11,943 bases of DNA from Flavonifractor avicola (lineage in GTDB: Bacteria > Bacillota > Clostridia > Oscillospirales > Oscillospiraceae): the NCBI GenBank assembly GCA_019116915.1, contig DXAS01000083.1, forward strand, positions 1 to 11,943. The letters are read 5' to 3'. Positions 6,323 to 11,943 of this stretch are shown one piece after another. Numbering within the stretch: position 1 is the first letter of the stretch; the number at the start of each line of letters is the position of its first letter. A program made the position numbers and the translations under genes. The notes under the pieces were generated by a model. That model did not search any database. It had not been told where the DNA came from and saw nothing but the letters and a program-made list of their open reading frames with translations.

Positions 6323-6454
6323 CCCCCACAGGGCCACGGCCCTGCGGGGACCCCGCATCTTTTGATCTGCTCGGGCGGAGTGAATCCGCCCGGCATCGAG
6401 GTTTTGCCTCTGGCAAAACGCTCGGACGCGCAAAGCGCGGGGGCGAATTCGGCG
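6315..6454. repeat. 140-nt multi-hairpin palindromic element between dtd and its remnant
   Basis: Non-coding. An outer inverted repeat, CGCCGAAT plus CCCCC (6315-6327), pairs with GGGGG, a 3-nt bulge, and ATTCGGCG (6439-6454). It encloses tandem hairpins: 6324-6335/6338-6349 (11 of 12 bp), 6343-6349/6351-6357 (7 bp, overlapping the first), 6372-6379/6385-6392 (8 bp, 5-nt loop), 6397-6408/6412-6424 (12 bp with one bulge, TCT loop) and 6427-6431/6435-6439 (5 bp, AAA loop). The right end stops exactly at the dtd stop codon. It looks like a miniature palindromic (REP/MITE-like) insertion or a structured RNA; copies elsewhere cannot be seen from this window. Confidence 0.7.
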
Positions 6455-6898
6455 TTACATCTGGTCGGTGTCCAGCAGAATGGTCACAGGACCGTCGTTC
6501 TGACTATAAACCTGCATATCGGCGCCGAATTCGCCGTGCTGGACCTCAAAGCCCCGGCTGGCGCACTCGGCCATAAATTTCTCATACAGAGGGATGGCGA
6601 TATCCGGCTTGGCGGCCCCGGAGAAGCCGGGACGGCGGGACTTGGTGTCGGCGTAGAGGGTGAACTGGCTCACCACCAGCAGGGACCCCCCCACCGCCTC
6701 CAGATTCAGGTTCATCTTTTCGTTCTCATCCTCAAAGATACGCAGGCCGCACACCTTGTCGGCCATCTTGACGGCCTGGGCCTCGGTATCGCCGGGGGCC
6801 ACCCCCAGCAGCACCAGGAAGCCCTGGCCGATCTCGCCGTTCACCTTGCCGTCGATGGTGACGGAGGCATTCTTCACGCGGGTCACAACTGCACGCAT
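6455..6898 (-). CDS. dtd: D-aminoacyl-tRNA deacylase
   Basis: Dtd removes D-amino acids (and glycine from tRNA-Ala) wrongly attached to tRNA, a chiral proofreading step in the cytosol. The 147-residue length is normal. Both signature motifs are intact: SQFTLYA (77-83) and NDGPVT (134-139), with the Gly-cisPro pair G136-P137 that excludes L-substrates. The start at 6898 has AAAGGA upstream. It follows the racemase-like gene by 20 nt and is probably co-transcribed with it. Downstream there is an intrusion: a 140-nt hairpin element starts right after its stop, then comes a partial second dtd 3' end (6247-6322), then the MBL gene. The live copy therefore may have been brought in by recombination from a related strain, displacing the earlier allele except for its tail. 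Confidence 0.95.
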   Translation of the reverse strand: MRAVVTRVKNASVTIDGKVNGEIGQGFLVLLGVAPGDTEAQAVKMADKVCGLRIFEDENEKMNLNLEAVGGSLLVVSQFTLYADTKSRRPGFSGAAKPDIAIPLYEKFMAECASRGFEVQHGEFGADMQVYSQNDGPVTILLDTDQM

Positions 6899-6918
6899 AG
6901 TATAAATTCCTTTCTCAT

Positions 6919-7986
6919 TTACCGATATTCACGGACAAACCCCTTGGCAAAAATGGGGTCAATATCGAACACCGCCTTGTCTCCGGCGGTACATTTCAGG
7001 TCGGTCACATCCACAATGGTCTCGATGGCGCCGATGCCCCCGATAACTCTGGCCTTCTGGCCGTTGACCCGGACGGTGATCTGCCGCTGGGTGAGCCAGC
7101 GGCGGATGGCGTCCAGCAGGCCTCCCGCCCAGGGGCGGCCCATGCCGAAGCCGTTCTGATACCCCACGGGGAGCACCGCCACCCGGGTGTTTTTCTTCAG
7201 GGGCGCGGGGGTGTTGCCCCCCACAATGTGGCCCTTGGGCACCCAGCGGGTCTCCTCCACCTTGACCTCGCCGTAGCCCACCCGGCGCAGGCCGTCTCCT
7301 CTGGCCCGGCGGCACCGGCCCATGAGGACGGTACCCGCCCGGACGCCCCCCAGCCGGGCGGCAGGATGGTGCATCAGCACATAGGACCCGGCGGCGTGGA
7401 CGGTGCCCGTCTCAAATCCGGCGGCATGGATGGCCTCCACCGTTTTGGTGAACTCCTCCACCTGGGCCGCCAGGGCCTTGCCCTTGCGGCTCTTGGTGTA
7501 TAGCTGGGTATACACCCCGGACACAGCGATGCTGGACAGGTCCCGGAAGGTGGACAGGATCTTCTCCGGCTCGCTGGAGAGAAAGCCCCCGAAGCCCATG
7601 CCGGTGTCAATCTGGATGTGGGCCTCGGCAATGGTGGACCGGGCCTCCGCCACCCCGTTGAGGGCCATGCCGCTGTCGTGGGAGCCCACGGTGCAGATCA
7701 CGTTGAGATCCAGCAGCTGTTCCAGCTCCTCCCGGTCGGTGGTACAGCGGAGCATGAGGATCTCCTCCTCCACAAAGCCCGCCTTCCGCAGGGCGGCGGC
7801 CTCCGCCACCTCGGACACGGCGAAGCGGCCGATGCCCTCGGCCCGCAGGGCCTTTGCCAGCTCCACCAGACCGGCTCCCTGGCCGTCTCCGGTGACCACG
7901 CCGTAGATCACGGCGCCCCCCGCCCGCTCCTTGACCACGGAGATATTATTCTTCAGTGCATCCCGCTCGATGACCAGGGTTTTCAT
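6919..7986 (-). CDS. Alanine racemase-fold protein lacking key catalytic residues
   Basis: Fold-type III PLP barrel protein with the two-domain layout of alanine racemase (barrel about 1-235, beta domain about 236-350), 355 residues, near the usual length. The active site is altered. The PLP-lysine motif AVVKANAYGHG aligns with GVVTGDGQGAG, so T32 replaces the Schiff-base lysine. In DTGMGFGGF (127-135) F132 stands where the substrate-binding Arg of DTGMGRLGF belongs; HAAGS (197-201) has Gly for the Asn of HAANS; GAIETIVDV (319-327) has lost the Met-Asp of the usual motif. The second catalytic Tyr looks kept (Y238 in VGYG), as is LPVGYQNGF (272-280). It is therefore unlikely to be a PLP racemase and may be a binding or regulatory relative. 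It is the first gene of the operon, with promoter at 8020-8048 and GGAAAGG (7997-8003) 10 nt upstream. Automatic annotation would probably call it alr. Confidence 0.85.
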   Translation of the reverse strand: MKTLVIERDALKNNISVVKERAGGAVIYGVVTGDGQGAGLVELAKALRAEGIGRFAVSEVAEAAALRKAGFVEEEILMLRCTTDREELEQLLDLNVICTVGSHDSGMALNGVAEARSTIAEAHIQIDTGMGFGGFLSSEPEKILSTFRDLSSIAVSGVYTQLYTKSRKGKALAAQVEEFTKTVEAIHAAGFETGTVHAAGSYVLMHHPAARLGGVRAGTVLMGRCRRARGDGLRRVGYGEVKVEETRWVPKGHIVGGNTPAPLKKNTRVAVLPVGYQNGFGMGRPWAGGLLDAIRRWLTQRQITVRVNGQKARVIGGIGAIETIVDVTDLKCTAGDKAVFDIDPIFAKGFVREYR

Positions 7987-8019
7987 GGCTCCGCCGCCTT
8001 TCCGTGGATAGTCCTTTCC

Positions 8020-8048
8020 ATTATATACTCCCTGCCGATTTGAGTCAA
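8020..8048 (-). promoter_or_regulatory. Near-consensus sigma-A promoter of the leftward operon
   Basis: On the minus strand TTGACT (8043-8048) is followed after exactly 17 nt by TATAAT (8020-8025). The transcript should start near 8013, giving a leader of about 27 nt before the racemase-like gene. It lies back to back with the miaB promoter, 17 nt between the two -35 boxes. Confidence 0.85.
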
Positions 8049-8065
8049 TGAAAAGGGGACGGGCC

Positions 8066-8094
8066 TTGTGTTTGAGCGCAAAAAGTGCTATGAT
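8066..8094 (+). promoter_or_regulatory. Promoter of miaB
   Basis: TTGTGT (8066-8071) is followed after 17 nt by TATGAT (8089-8094). Start of transcription is expected near 8101, about 29 nt before the miaB start codon. The -10 is good, the -35 weak. Confidence 0.65.
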
Positions 8095-8116
8095 TAAACA
8101 TTGATACAGACTTTTC

Positions 8117-8122
8117 GGGAGG
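8117..8122 (+). promoter_or_regulatory. Ribosome binding site supporting the TTG start of miaB
   Basis: GGGAGG lies 7 nt before the TTG at 8130. No in-frame ATG occurs until about residue 60, which is inside the conserved N-terminal domain, so TTG is the start. Confidence 0.8.
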
Positions 8123-8129
8123 AACCGTT

Positions 8130-9536
8130 TTGAACCGACAGACCACCAAAATTTCCCCCGCCGACGTGGCGCGTCAGCGGGACTTCTGCCAGAAACTGCA
8201 CGAGCGCAACGCCGCCCGTCCCACCGCCCCCCTGGCCTTCGTGGACACCTACGGCTGCCAGCAGAACGAGGCCGACTCCGAGCGGCTGCGGGGCTACCTG
8301 CGGGAGATGGGCTACGACTTCACCGACAGCGAGGCGGAAGCCGATCTGATCCTCATCAACACCTGCGCCATCCGGGAGCACGCCGAGATGCGGGTGCTGG
8401 GCAACGTGGGCGCCCTGGTGCACACCAAGCGGGCCAAGCCCAACCAGCTCATCTGCGTGTGCGGCTGCATGGCTCAGGAGCCCCACCGTGCCCAGAAGAT
8501 CAAGGAGAGCTACCGGCAGGTGGACCTGGTGTTCGGGCCCCACGCCCTGTGGCGGTTCCCGGAACTCCTGTACCGGCTGGTGACCCGCCGGGGCCGCATC
8601 TTCGACATCGCCGACGAGCCCGGCTCCATCGCCGAGGGCATCCCGGTGGTGCGTCAGGACAAGGTGAAGGCCTGGGTGTCCATCATGTACGGCTGCAACA
8701 ACTTCTGCACCTACTGCATTGTGCCCTACGTCCGGGGCCGGGAGCGGTCCCGTCAGCCGGAGGTCATTCTGGAGGAGATCCGGGGCCTGGTGGCCGAGGG
8801 GTACAAGGACATCACCCTGCTGGGCCAGAACGTCAACTCCTACGGCAAGGATCTGGACGACCCCATGGACTTCGCAGACCTCTTGAAGGCGGCCTCCCAG
8901 ATTCCGGGGGATTTCCTGCTGCGCTTTATGACCAGCCACCCCAAGGACGCCTCCCAGAAGCTCTTTGATACCATGGCGTCCTCCCCCAAGATCGCCCCCT
9001 GCTTCCACCTGCCCTTCCAGGCGGGCAGCGACCGGGTGCTGAAGGCCATGAACCGGGTATACGACCGGGCGGGCTACCTGGACAAGGTGCGCCGCCTGCG
9101 TGAGGCCATCCCCGACGTGGTCATCACCTCCGACGTCATTGTGGGATTTCCCGGGGAAACCGCCCAGGAGTTCGAGCAGACCATGACCCTGCTGGACGAG
9201 GTGCGGTTTGACGCCCTCTTTACCTTTATTTATTCCCCCCGTGTGGGCACCCCCGCCGCCAAGATGGACGACCCCGTCTCCAAGGAGGAGAAGGCGGCCT
9301 GGTTCCAGCGGCTGGTGGAGCGGCAGGACCAGATTTCCGAGGAAAAGCACAAGGCCTATATCGGCAAGACGGTGCGCTGCCTGGTGGACGGCACCGACGA
9401 CAAGGGCCTCACTGCCCGCACCCCCGGCAACCGGCTGGTGCGCCTCACCGGGGACGAGTCCCTCATCGGCCAGTTTGTGGACGTGAAGATCACCGGGGCC
9501 AATAAGTGGTCTTTGATGGGGGAGAAGGCGGAGTAA
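8130..9536 (+). CDS. miaB: tRNA-2-methylthio-N6-dimethylallyladenosine synthase MiaB
   Basis: Radical SAM methylthiotransferase that adds a methylthio group to i6A37 of tRNAs reading UNN codons. The 468 residues show all three domains: the N-terminal UPF0004 domain with C43 (YGCQQNEADS), C79 (NTCAIREHAE) and C113 (CVCGCMAQE) for the auxiliary 4Fe-4S cluster; the radical SAM core with CNNFCTYC (C189, C193, C196) and the GQNVNSYG motif (232-239); and a C-terminal TRAM domain (about 405-468) for tRNA binding. YGCQQNEADSERL and the GQNVNSYG motif favour MiaB over its paralogues MtaB and RimO. Translation starts at TTG. It is the first gene of a rightward unit; its stop lies 3 nt before a GIY-YIG cassette that separates it from mutS, its usual neighbour. 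Confidence 0.96.
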   Translation: MNRQTTKISPADVARQRDFCQKLHERNAARPTAPLAFVDTYGCQQNEADSERLRGYLREMGYDFTDSEAEADLILINTCAIREHAEMRVLGNVGALVHTKRAKPNQLICVCGCMAQEPHRAQKIKESYRQVDLVFGPHALWRFPELLYRLVTRRGRIFDIADEPGSIAEGIPVVRQDKVKAWVSIMYGCNNFCTYCIVPYVRGRERSRQPEVILEEIRGLVAEGYKDITLLGQNVNSYGKDLDDPMDFADLLKAASQIPGDFLLRFMTSHPKDASQKLFDTMASSPKIAPCFHLPFQAGSDRVLKAMNRVYDRAGYLDKVRRLREAIPDVVITSDVIVGFPGETAQEFEQTMTLLDEVRFDALFTFIYSPRVGTPAAKMDDPVSKEEKAAWFQRLVERQDQISEEKHKAYIGKTVRCLVDGTDDKGLTARTPGNRLVRLTGDESLIGQFVDVKITGANKWSLMGEKAE

Positions 9537-9539
9537 AAT

Positions 9540-9579
9540 ACGGATTGCCACGCCAGTGCGCGCACTGGCTCGCAATGAC
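9540..9579. repeat. Left terminal inverted repeat, with internal 18-nt palindrome
   Basis: Inverted copy of 9884-9923 with 2 mismatches. It contains a perfect palindrome GCCAGTGCGCGCACTGGC (9552-9569) and ends in CTCGCAATGAC, a sequence style common in dispersed bacterial palindromic repeats. It starts 4 nt after the miaB stop codon. Confidence 0.88.
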
Positions 9580-9597
9580 AGGCAGGAGGACGGAGCC

Positions 9598-9879
9598 ATG
9601 TATTACGCCTATATCCTGGCAAACGCCACCAATGTAGCCATTTACACCGGGGTAACCCGGGACCTGGTCTGCCGGGTCGCCCAGCACCGCGCCCATGCCG
9701 ATCCCGCCAGCTATACCGCCCGTTATGATATTACAAAATTGGTCTATTTTGAGGCCACCCCATCCATCAAATCAGCCATTGCCCGAGAAAAGCAGATCAA
9801 ATCCTGGTCCAGGAAACGAAAAAACGCCCTGGTCAACCGCCGGAATCCCGGATGGACTGATCTGTACCCCACACTATAG
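9598..9879 (+). CDS. Small GIY-YIG nuclease-domain protein (YhbQ/UPF0213-like)
   Basis: A single-domain GIY-YIG protein of 93 residues, the size of the standalone YhbQ-like group. Motif residues: YAY (3-5) in the GIY position, YTG (16-18) in the YIG position, R25 and H30 in the RDLVCRVAQH helix, and E64 in AREKQIKSW, the metal-binding Glu. The basic tail SRKRKNALVNRRNPGWTDL is typical of the group. All catalytic positions are present, so DNA cleavage is plausible; the target is unknown. AGGAGG (9584-9589) lies 8 nt before the ATG at 9598; an in-frame GTG at 9556 lies inside the left repeat and is not credible. The stop is 4 nt before the right repeat. The body is less extreme in third-position GC than miaB and mutS (for example GTAGCC, ATTACAAAATTG), fitting separate origin. 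Confidence 0.88.
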   Translation: MYYAYILANATNVAIYTGVTRDLVCRVAQHRAHADPASYTARYDITKLVYFEATPSIKSAIAREKQIKSWSRKRKNALVNRRNPGWTDLYPTL

Positions 9880-9883
9880 GGCC

Positions 9884-9923
9884 GTCATTGCGAGCCAGTG
9901 CGCACACTGGCGCGGCAATCCGT
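9884..9923. repeat. Right terminal inverted repeat
   Basis: Reverse complement of 9540-9579 at 38 of 40 positions. Its inner hairpin has a 7-bp stem GCCAGTG/CACTGGC with loop CGCA (9894-9911). It starts 4 nt after the nuclease stop codon and ends 42 nt before mutS. Confidence 0.88.
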
Positions 9924-9965
9924 CCCTTTCCATTTCAATTATCATTTAGAAAAGGAGCGCCCGCC

Positions 9966-11943
9966 ATGCCGTCCGAGCTGACCCCCATGATGCGCCAATA
10001 TCTGAAAATGAAAGAGCTTCACCCGGACTGCATCCTCTTTTTCCGGCTGGGTGACTTCTATGAGATGTTCCAGGAGGACGCCAAGCTGGCCTCCAAGGAG
10101 CTGGATCTCACCCTCACCACCCGGGACCGGGGCAAGCCGGAGGATCAGCGCACCCCCATGTGCGGCGTGCCCTACCACAGTGCCGACGCCTACATCGCCC
10201 GGCTCATCGCCAAGGGCTACAAGGTGGCCATCTGCGAGCAGATGGAGGACCCCGCCACCGCCAAGGGGCTGGTGGACCGGGACATCATCCGCATCGTCAC
10301 CCCCGGCACCGTCATCGCCTCCTCCATGCTGGAGGAGGGCCGCAACAACTTCATCTGCGCCATTTACCAGGACTCCGCCGGGGCGGGGCTGTGCTTCTGC
10401 GACATCTCCACCGGCGAGATCTCCGTCACCTCCTTCACCGGCCCCGACGCCAACCAGCACCTGTGCAACGAGCTGGGCCGCTTCTCCCCCCGGGAGGCCA
10501 TGCTGTCCGACGGGGCCTACAGCGACGCCGCCCTGCTGGACTTTCTCACCAACAAGCTGGACTGCCGGTGCGAGAACGGCGGGGAGGCCCGCTTCCGGCC
10601 CGACGCCGCCCGCACTCTGGTGGGGGAGCAGTTCACCAGCGGCCTGGACCAGCTGCCCCAGGGGGACGACCACGCCCTCCAGGCGGTGGGGGGCCTTTTG
10701 AGTTACCTGTACGAGACCCAGAAGACCGACCTCTCCCACATCACCAGCCTCACCTGGTACACCTCCGGTCAGTTCATGGAGCTGGACCTTACCGCCCGGC
10801 GCAATCTGGAGCTCACCGAGACCCTCCGCTCCAAGGAAAAGAAGGGGAGCCTGCTGTGGGTGCTGGACAAGACCCGCACTGCCATGGGCCACCGGCTCAT
10901 CCGCGCCTGGATGGAGCGGCCCCTGCTCTCCCCCGGCGCCATCAGCCGCCGGCTGGGTGCGGTGGAGGAGCTGGTGGGGGACCCCATCGGCCGGGACGAG
11001 CTGAAAAACACCCTGCGGGAGGTCACCGACCTGGAGCGGCTCATCGGCCGCATCGTGTACGGCACCGCGGGGGGGCGGGACCTGATGGCTCTGGCCACCG
11101 GCCTGGGCAAGCTGCCCCGTCTGCGGGAGCTGCTCTCCCCCTACTCCGGGGCCCTGCTCACCTCCCTGTCCGCCGCCCTGGACGACCTGCCCGACCTGCG
11201 GGAGCTGATCTGCTCCGCCATTGTGGACGAGCCCCCCTTCTCCGTCCGGGAGGGCGGCTTTATCCGGGCGGGCTACAACCCTGAGGTGGACCGGCTGCGG
11301 GACATCCTCACCAACGGCAAGGACCTGGTGGCCGCCGTGGAGGCCCGGGAGAAGGAAAAGACCGGCATCAAGAGTCTGAAGGTGGGCTTCAACAAAGTAT
11401 TCGGTTACTACATCGAGGTATCCAAGTCCTACTACGACCAGGTGCCCGACCACTACATCCGCAAGCAGACCCTGGTGAACTGCGAGCGGTTCATCACCCA
11501 GGAGCTGAAGGACCTGGAGCACGAGATCCTGTCCGCCCAGGACCGGGTCACCGCCCTGGAGTATCAGCTCTTCTGCGACCTGCGGCAGCAGGCCGCCGCC
11601 CGGGTGGGGGACATCCAGCGCTCCGCCGCCGCCGTGGCCCAGGTGGACGTGCTGGCCTCCTTTGCCGCCGTGGCCGCCGAGAACGGCTACTGCCGCCCGG
11701 AGGTGGACCTGTCCGACACCATCGACATCTCCGAGGGCCGCCATCCCGTGGTGGAAAAAATGCTGAAAAACGCTCTCTTTGTCCCCAACGACACCTGGAT
11801 GGACGGAAAAGACAACACGGTGGCCATCATCACCGGCCCCAACATGGCAGGTAAGTCCACCTATATGCGGCAGGTGGCCCTCATCGTCCTGATGGCTCAG
11901 ATGGGCTCCTTTGTCCCCGCCCGCTCGGCCCGCATCGGCATCG
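9966..11943 (+). CDS. mutS: DNA mismatch repair protein MutS, 3' end outside window
   Basis: MutS finds mispaired bases and short loops and recruits MutL using ATP. 659 residues are visible of an expected 850-900. In order: mismatch-recognition domain with the F-x-E wedge (F31, E33 in GDFYEMF), connector domain, lever and clamp domains (about 255-560; the GFNKVFGYYIEVSKS segment is diagnostic), and the start of the ATPase domain with Walker A GPNMAGKST (624-632). The frame runs off the right edge inside the ATPase domain. AAAGGAG (9951-9957) lies 8 nt before the ATG. I see no promoter in the 42 nt between the GIY-YIG cassette and the gene, so mutS is probably transcribed from the miaB promoter through both palindromic repeats. 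Presence of the mismatch-binding motif places it with MutS1 rather than MutS2. Confidence 0.97.
   Translation, partial: MPSELTPMMRQYLKMKELHPDCILFFRLGDFYEMFQEDAKLASKELDLTLTTRDRGKPEDQRTPMCGVPYHSADAYIARLIAKGYKVAICEQMEDPATAKGLVDRDIIRIVTPGTVIASSMLEEGRNNFICAIYQDSAGAGLCFCDISTGEISVTSFTGPDANQHLCNELGRFSPREAMLSDGAYSDAALLDFLTNKLDCRCENGGEARFRPDAARTLVGEQFTSGLDQLPQGDDHALQAVGGLLSYLYETQKTDLSHITSLTWYTSGQFMELDLTARRNLELTETLRSKEKKGSLLWVLDKTRTAMGHRLIRAWMERPLLSPGAISRRLGAVEELVGDPIGRDELKNTLREVTDLERLIGRIVYGTAGGRDLMALATGLGKLPRLRELLSPYSGALLTSLSAALDDLPDLRELICSAIVDEPPFSVREGGFIRAGYNPEVDRLRDILTNGKDLVAAVEAREKEKTGIKSLKVGFNKVFGYYIEVSKSYYDQVPDHYIRKQTLVNCERFITQELKDLEHEILSAQDRVTALEYQLFCDLRQQAAARVGDIQRSAAAVAQVDVLASFAAVAAENGYCRPEVDLSDTIDISEGRHPVVEKMLKNALFVPNDTWMDGKDNTVAIITGPNMAGKSTYMRQVALIVLMAQMGSFVPARSARIGI

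Larger units (their letters stand above)
9540..9923 (+). mobile_element. GIY-YIG nuclease cassette with 40-bp terminal inverted repeats
   Basis: A 384-bp unit bounded by inverted repeats 9540-9579 and 9884-9923, identical at 38 of 40 positions, with a single 93-codon GIY-YIG gene between them. It splits the miaB-mutS pair: without it the spacer would be 45 nt. No transposase and no clear target duplication are visible. That the gene moves the unit, or moves with it, is inference from the architecture. Confidence 0.7.

Noticed and set aside
6187..6576. Rightward open frames across the hairpin element (6187-6576 and 6362-7159)
   Set aside because: They run antisense through dtd and the MBL start and through palindromes. 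They have no ribosome binding site or recognisable protein.
9556..9597. Upstream GTG start for the GIY-YIG gene
   Set aside because: It lies inside the left inverted repeat and adds 14 residues with no homology. The ATG at 9598 follows AGGAGG by 8 nt and starts directly with the GIY-YIG motif.
9540..9923. CRISPR array or integron-type attC cassette
   Set aside because: There are only two repeat copies, inverted rather than direct, with a gene between them, so it is not a CRISPR. I see no paired R/L core sites or integrase, so an integron cassette is not supported.
9923..9965. A separate mutS promoter after the cassette
   Set aside because: The 42 nt are AT-richer but contain no credible -35/-10 pair at 16-18 nt spacing.

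Overview
The window reads as chromosomal DNA from a GC-rich anaerobic Firmicute, most likely a gut Clostridia of the Oscillospiraceae type (Flavonifractor/Pseudoflavonifractor-like). This is inferred from strong C/G third-position bias, Firmicute-style AAAGGAGG ribosome binding sites, near-consensus sigma-A promoters, a hemZ-type radical SAM gene beside dtd and an MBL hydrolase, and a miaB-mutS pair. The exact taxon cannot be settled from the sequence alone.

Layout. Positions 1-8013 are read leftwards. From the right, a near-consensus promoter (8020-8048) starts a probable operon: an alanine-racemase-fold protein lacking its catalytic residues, dtd, an MBL-fold hydrolase, hemZ, a uridine-kinase-like P-loop kinase and an Mrp/NBP35 ATPase, closed by a hairpin at 2100-2133. 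Further left lie a membrane-anchored peptidoglycan amidase, a 40-residue conserved-looking small protein, a strong terminator (1229-1258), and then a separate promoter for a divergent type IIA topoisomerase B subunit that runs off the left edge. Positions 8066-11943 are read rightwards from a divergent promoter: miaB (TTG start), a GIY-YIG nuclease cassette, and mutS, which runs off the right edge.

The genes are mostly housekeeping: tRNA thiomethylation (MiaB), D-aminoacyl-tRNA proofreading (Dtd), mismatch repair (MutS), Fe-S carrier work (Mrp) and DNA topology (GyrB-like). Two spots are not ordinary. First, 6247-6454, between dtd and the MBL gene, holds a 76-bp second copy of the dtd 3' end that differs from the live copy almost only at synonymous sites, next to a 140-nt element made of five tandem hairpins closed by an outer inverted repeat. 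Second, 9540-9923, between miaB and mutS, is a compact 384-bp cassette: one small GIY-YIG nuclease gene between 40-bp near-perfect terminal inverted repeats that are themselves palindromic. It looks like a minimal mobile unit. A third point of interest is the alanine racemase homologue, in which the PLP lysine and several other active-site residues are replaced.
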